The notes beneath the pieces were generated by a model. It did no database searches. It saw only the letters and a program-made list of their open reading frames with translations, and was not told where the DNA came from. A stretch of DNA of 7,695 nt. Source: Acidimicrobiia bacterium. Lineage in GTDB: Bacteria; Actinomycetota; Acidimicrobiia; Acidimicrobiales; SZUA-35. The DNA lies in NCBI GenBank assembly GCA_029857855.1, contig JAOUGG010000096.1, positions 1-7,695 of the forward strand, in the 5' to 3' direction. Every line of letters begins with the position of its first letter. The stretch's first letter is position 1. The translations under genes were made by a program, and so were the position numbers. Below are positions 6,434-7,695 of the stretch, piece after piece.

Positions 6434-6455
6434 GTGCGCTGGCGACTCAGCGCAC
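6434..6455 (-). terminator. Perfect 8-bp hairpin across the glycosyltransferase stop codon
   Basis: GTGCGCTG (6434-6441) and CAGCGCAC (6448-6455) are exact complements with a 6-base loop. On the minus strand one arm includes the last codons of the glycosyltransferase, and its TGA (6447-6449) spans the end of that arm and the first loop base. There is no U-tract. It could be a U-less terminator or an mRNA 3' end structure. Confidence 0.4.
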
Positions 6456-7562
6456 TCCGGACGGCTCGTTCCCCTTGGTGTGCGCCTTCTCATCAAGCAC
6501 GGTCCTGTACAGGCTGAGGTACTTCTCCACCATTGTCTTGGCGCTGAAACGTTCGATGATCGAGGCCCGAATCTCGTGCCGGTCGAGCGTATGAACGAGT
6601 TTGAGCGCCTCGAGGGCTCCGTCAGAGTTCGCGACGACAAACCCGGTGGTGGCGTGGTCGATGAGTTCAGTCATCGACCCGCGGTCGTAGGCAACGACCG
6701 GGGTACCGCAGGCCATGGCTTCGACGACGCTATAGCCGAAGGGTTCATCGAAGTCGATGAGGTGAAGGAGGGCGTGGGCGCTCCCGAGCACCCGTGCACG
6801 GTCGGTGGCATCGACGGGGCCGAGGAAGCGGACCGATTCGCCGTCGATGTGGGGAGCGACCTGGTCGGCGAAGTACTGCTCATCCTGGATGATGCCAGCG
6901 ATGGTCAGGGGTCGGTTCGCTTGACGGGCCACCGATATTGCCTCTGCGGTGCCTTTGTCGGGATGGATCCTGCCGAAAAAGAGCAGGTGATCACCCGGGT
7001 CTGGATGTACGCCGAAGGCGTCGACGTCGATGCCATGGTGGATGGTGGCCCCATAGTGGAGGCGAGGGTGACGGTCGGAGTCGCTGATGGCAACGTAGGT
7101 GGTGGTTGCGTCGTATCGCTCGTAGACGGGCACGATCCGGTCCGACGAGAATCCGTGGATCGTTGTGACGACAGGTGTGTCGACGAGGCGACTGTAGGTC
7201 AGCGGCAAGAAGTCGAAGCCGTTGTGAATGATGTCGAATTCGTCGGCACGTTCGAACAAATCGGCGATGTGGACACACTCGGCGACCTTGGGATCGATCT
7301 CGCTGTTCTCGGACCATCCGGTTGGCGTCGTCGATCGGAGGCGTGCGCTGGTTTGCGAGTCCGCCGTGGCGAAAAGGGTCACGTCCTGGCCCAAGGCGAC
7401 GAGGCCCTCGGTGAGCGTCGATGCAAAGAGCTCCCACGGACCGTAGTGGCGTGGTGGTGTCCGCCACGCAATCGGCGAGAGCACGGCGATGCGAAGGCCC
7501 GCCGGGTCGGCGGGTGCGAGTGGCTTGTTGATGAGGCCGACGGTAGCGACGCACGTGAGCAA
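6447..7562 (-). CDS. GT4-family glycosyltransferase
   Basis: A 371-residue retaining GT-B glycosyltransferase. The N-terminal domain opens with LRIAVLSPIAWRTPPRHYG (23-41), a pattern I associate with the AviGT4-like branch of GT4, followed by LFATADSQT (63-71), HNGFDFLPL (113-121) and TTIHGFSSD (133-141). The nucleotide-sugar domain has FGRIHPDKG (196-204), with Arg198 and Lys203 in the donor-phosphate positions, and the E-x7-E motif from Glu273 to Glu281 in DEPFGYSVVEAMACGTPVV. It probably transfers a sugar from an NDP-sugar at the cytoplasmic face or in the cytosol; acceptor and sugar are not readable. The only usable in-frame start is TTG at 7562: the upstream frame closes with TGA at 7584-7586, and the next GTG lies inside the first beta strand. 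No Shine-Dalgarno precedes it, so a leaderless or misplaced start is possible. A perfect hairpin covers its stop codon. Confidence 0.9.
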   Translation of the reverse strand: MLTCVATVGLINKPLAPADPAGLRIAVLSPIAWRTPPRHYGPWELFASTLTEGLVALGQDVTLFATADSQTSARLRSTTPTGWSENSEIDPKVAECVHIADLFERADEFDIIHNGFDFLPLTYSRLVDTPVVTTIHGFSSDRIVPVYERYDATTTYVAISDSDRHPRLHYGATIHHGIDVDAFGVHPDPGDHLLFFGRIHPDKGTAEAISVARQANRPLTIAGIIQDEQYFADQVAPHIDGESVRFLGPVDATDRARVLGSAHALLHLIDFDEPFGYSVVEAMACGTPVVAYDRGSMTELIDHATTGFVVANSDGALEALKLVHTLDRHEIRASIIERFSAKTMVEKYLSLYRTVLDEKAHTKGNEPSGVR

Positions 7563-7586
7563 CCGTGCACCGCTAGGGTGGAGTCA

Positions 7587-7600
7587 ACTCTTGGAAGAGT
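7587..7600. promoter_or_regulatory. 14-bp perfect inverted repeat in the divergent intergenic region
   Basis: ACTCTT and AAGAGT flank a GG centre. The site is 25 bp upstream of the glycosyltransferase start and about 86 bp before the likely plus-strand start at 7687, a place suited to an operator serving one or both genes. No bound regulator can be named. Confidence 0.3.
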
Positions 7601-7686
7601 GCGCCATGCTTGGGCTGGACGGCCGTAGAGGTTTGTCGCCCGACGCAGGCCCGACGCCTTGACCGAGCCGACGTTGGAGCTCTGTC

Positions 7687-7695
7687 ATGTCTACT
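7687..7695 (+). CDS. Likely start of a divergent plus-strand gene (cut by the edge)
   Basis: ATG-TCT-ACT (Met-Ser-Thr) is preceded by GGAG at 7676-7679 with a seven-base spacer, a well-placed ribosome site. Only three codons are inside the window, so nothing can be said of the product. The support is the ribosome site plus the otherwise unexplained 124-bp gap before it. Confidence 0.4.

Noticed and set aside
6408..7628. Long plus-strand open frame (406 codons) opposite the glycosyltransferase
   Set aside because: Antisense shadow of a gene with GT4 E-x7-E and donor-site motifs.
1..7695. CRISPR array, insertion sequence, prophage or toxin-antitoxin module
   Set aside because: No regularly spaced repeats, transposase or integrase motifs, or paired small toxin/antitoxin genes are visible. 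The HNH protein alone does not make a mobile element.

Overview
The window is GC-rich DNA with a strong G/C preference at third codon positions, GTG and TTG starts, a DUF222/HNH endonuclease and a two-domain Baeyer-Villiger enzyme. This fits a high-GC actinobacterium; an Acidimicrobiia-type lineage is a guess that one window cannot settle. Five complete protein genes and one cut by the left edge all lie on the minus strand. One tRNA, and probably the first codons of a gene at the right edge, lie on the plus strand. No gene-free stretch reaches 300 bases.

Layout. (a) 1-2598, minus: the standout gene. It is a type I Baeyer-Villiger monooxygenase joined in one reading frame to an HSL/GDXG-type alpha/beta hydrolase, cut by the left edge near the end of its second domain. 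A monooxygenase turns a ketone into an ester and an esterase cleaves that ester, so this looks like a one-polypeptide ketone-cleaving catalyst. (b) 2741-4153, minus: DUF222/HNH (13E12-type) endonuclease, preceded by a long inverted repeat. (c) 4249-5349, minus: probable secreted lipoprotein with a TolB/WD40-like beta-propeller region. (d) 5472-5546, plus: tRNA-Lys(UUU). (e) 5655-5867, minus: small two-helix membrane protein. (f) 5976-6323, minus: short HPF/RaiA-like ribosome-associated protein. (g) 6447-7562, minus: GT4 glycosyltransferase. (h) 7687 to the edge, plus: likely start of a divergent gene.

The genes do not form one obvious pathway. Gaps of roughly 95-145 bp separate them and several gaps carry GC-rich hairpins without U-tracts, which suggests mostly separate transcription units. 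The functional interest is inside the fused enzyme at the left. Smaller points are the SOS-like palindrome at the endonuclease promoter, the upstream start site in the HPF-like leader, and the G-U pair closing the tRNA acceptor stem.
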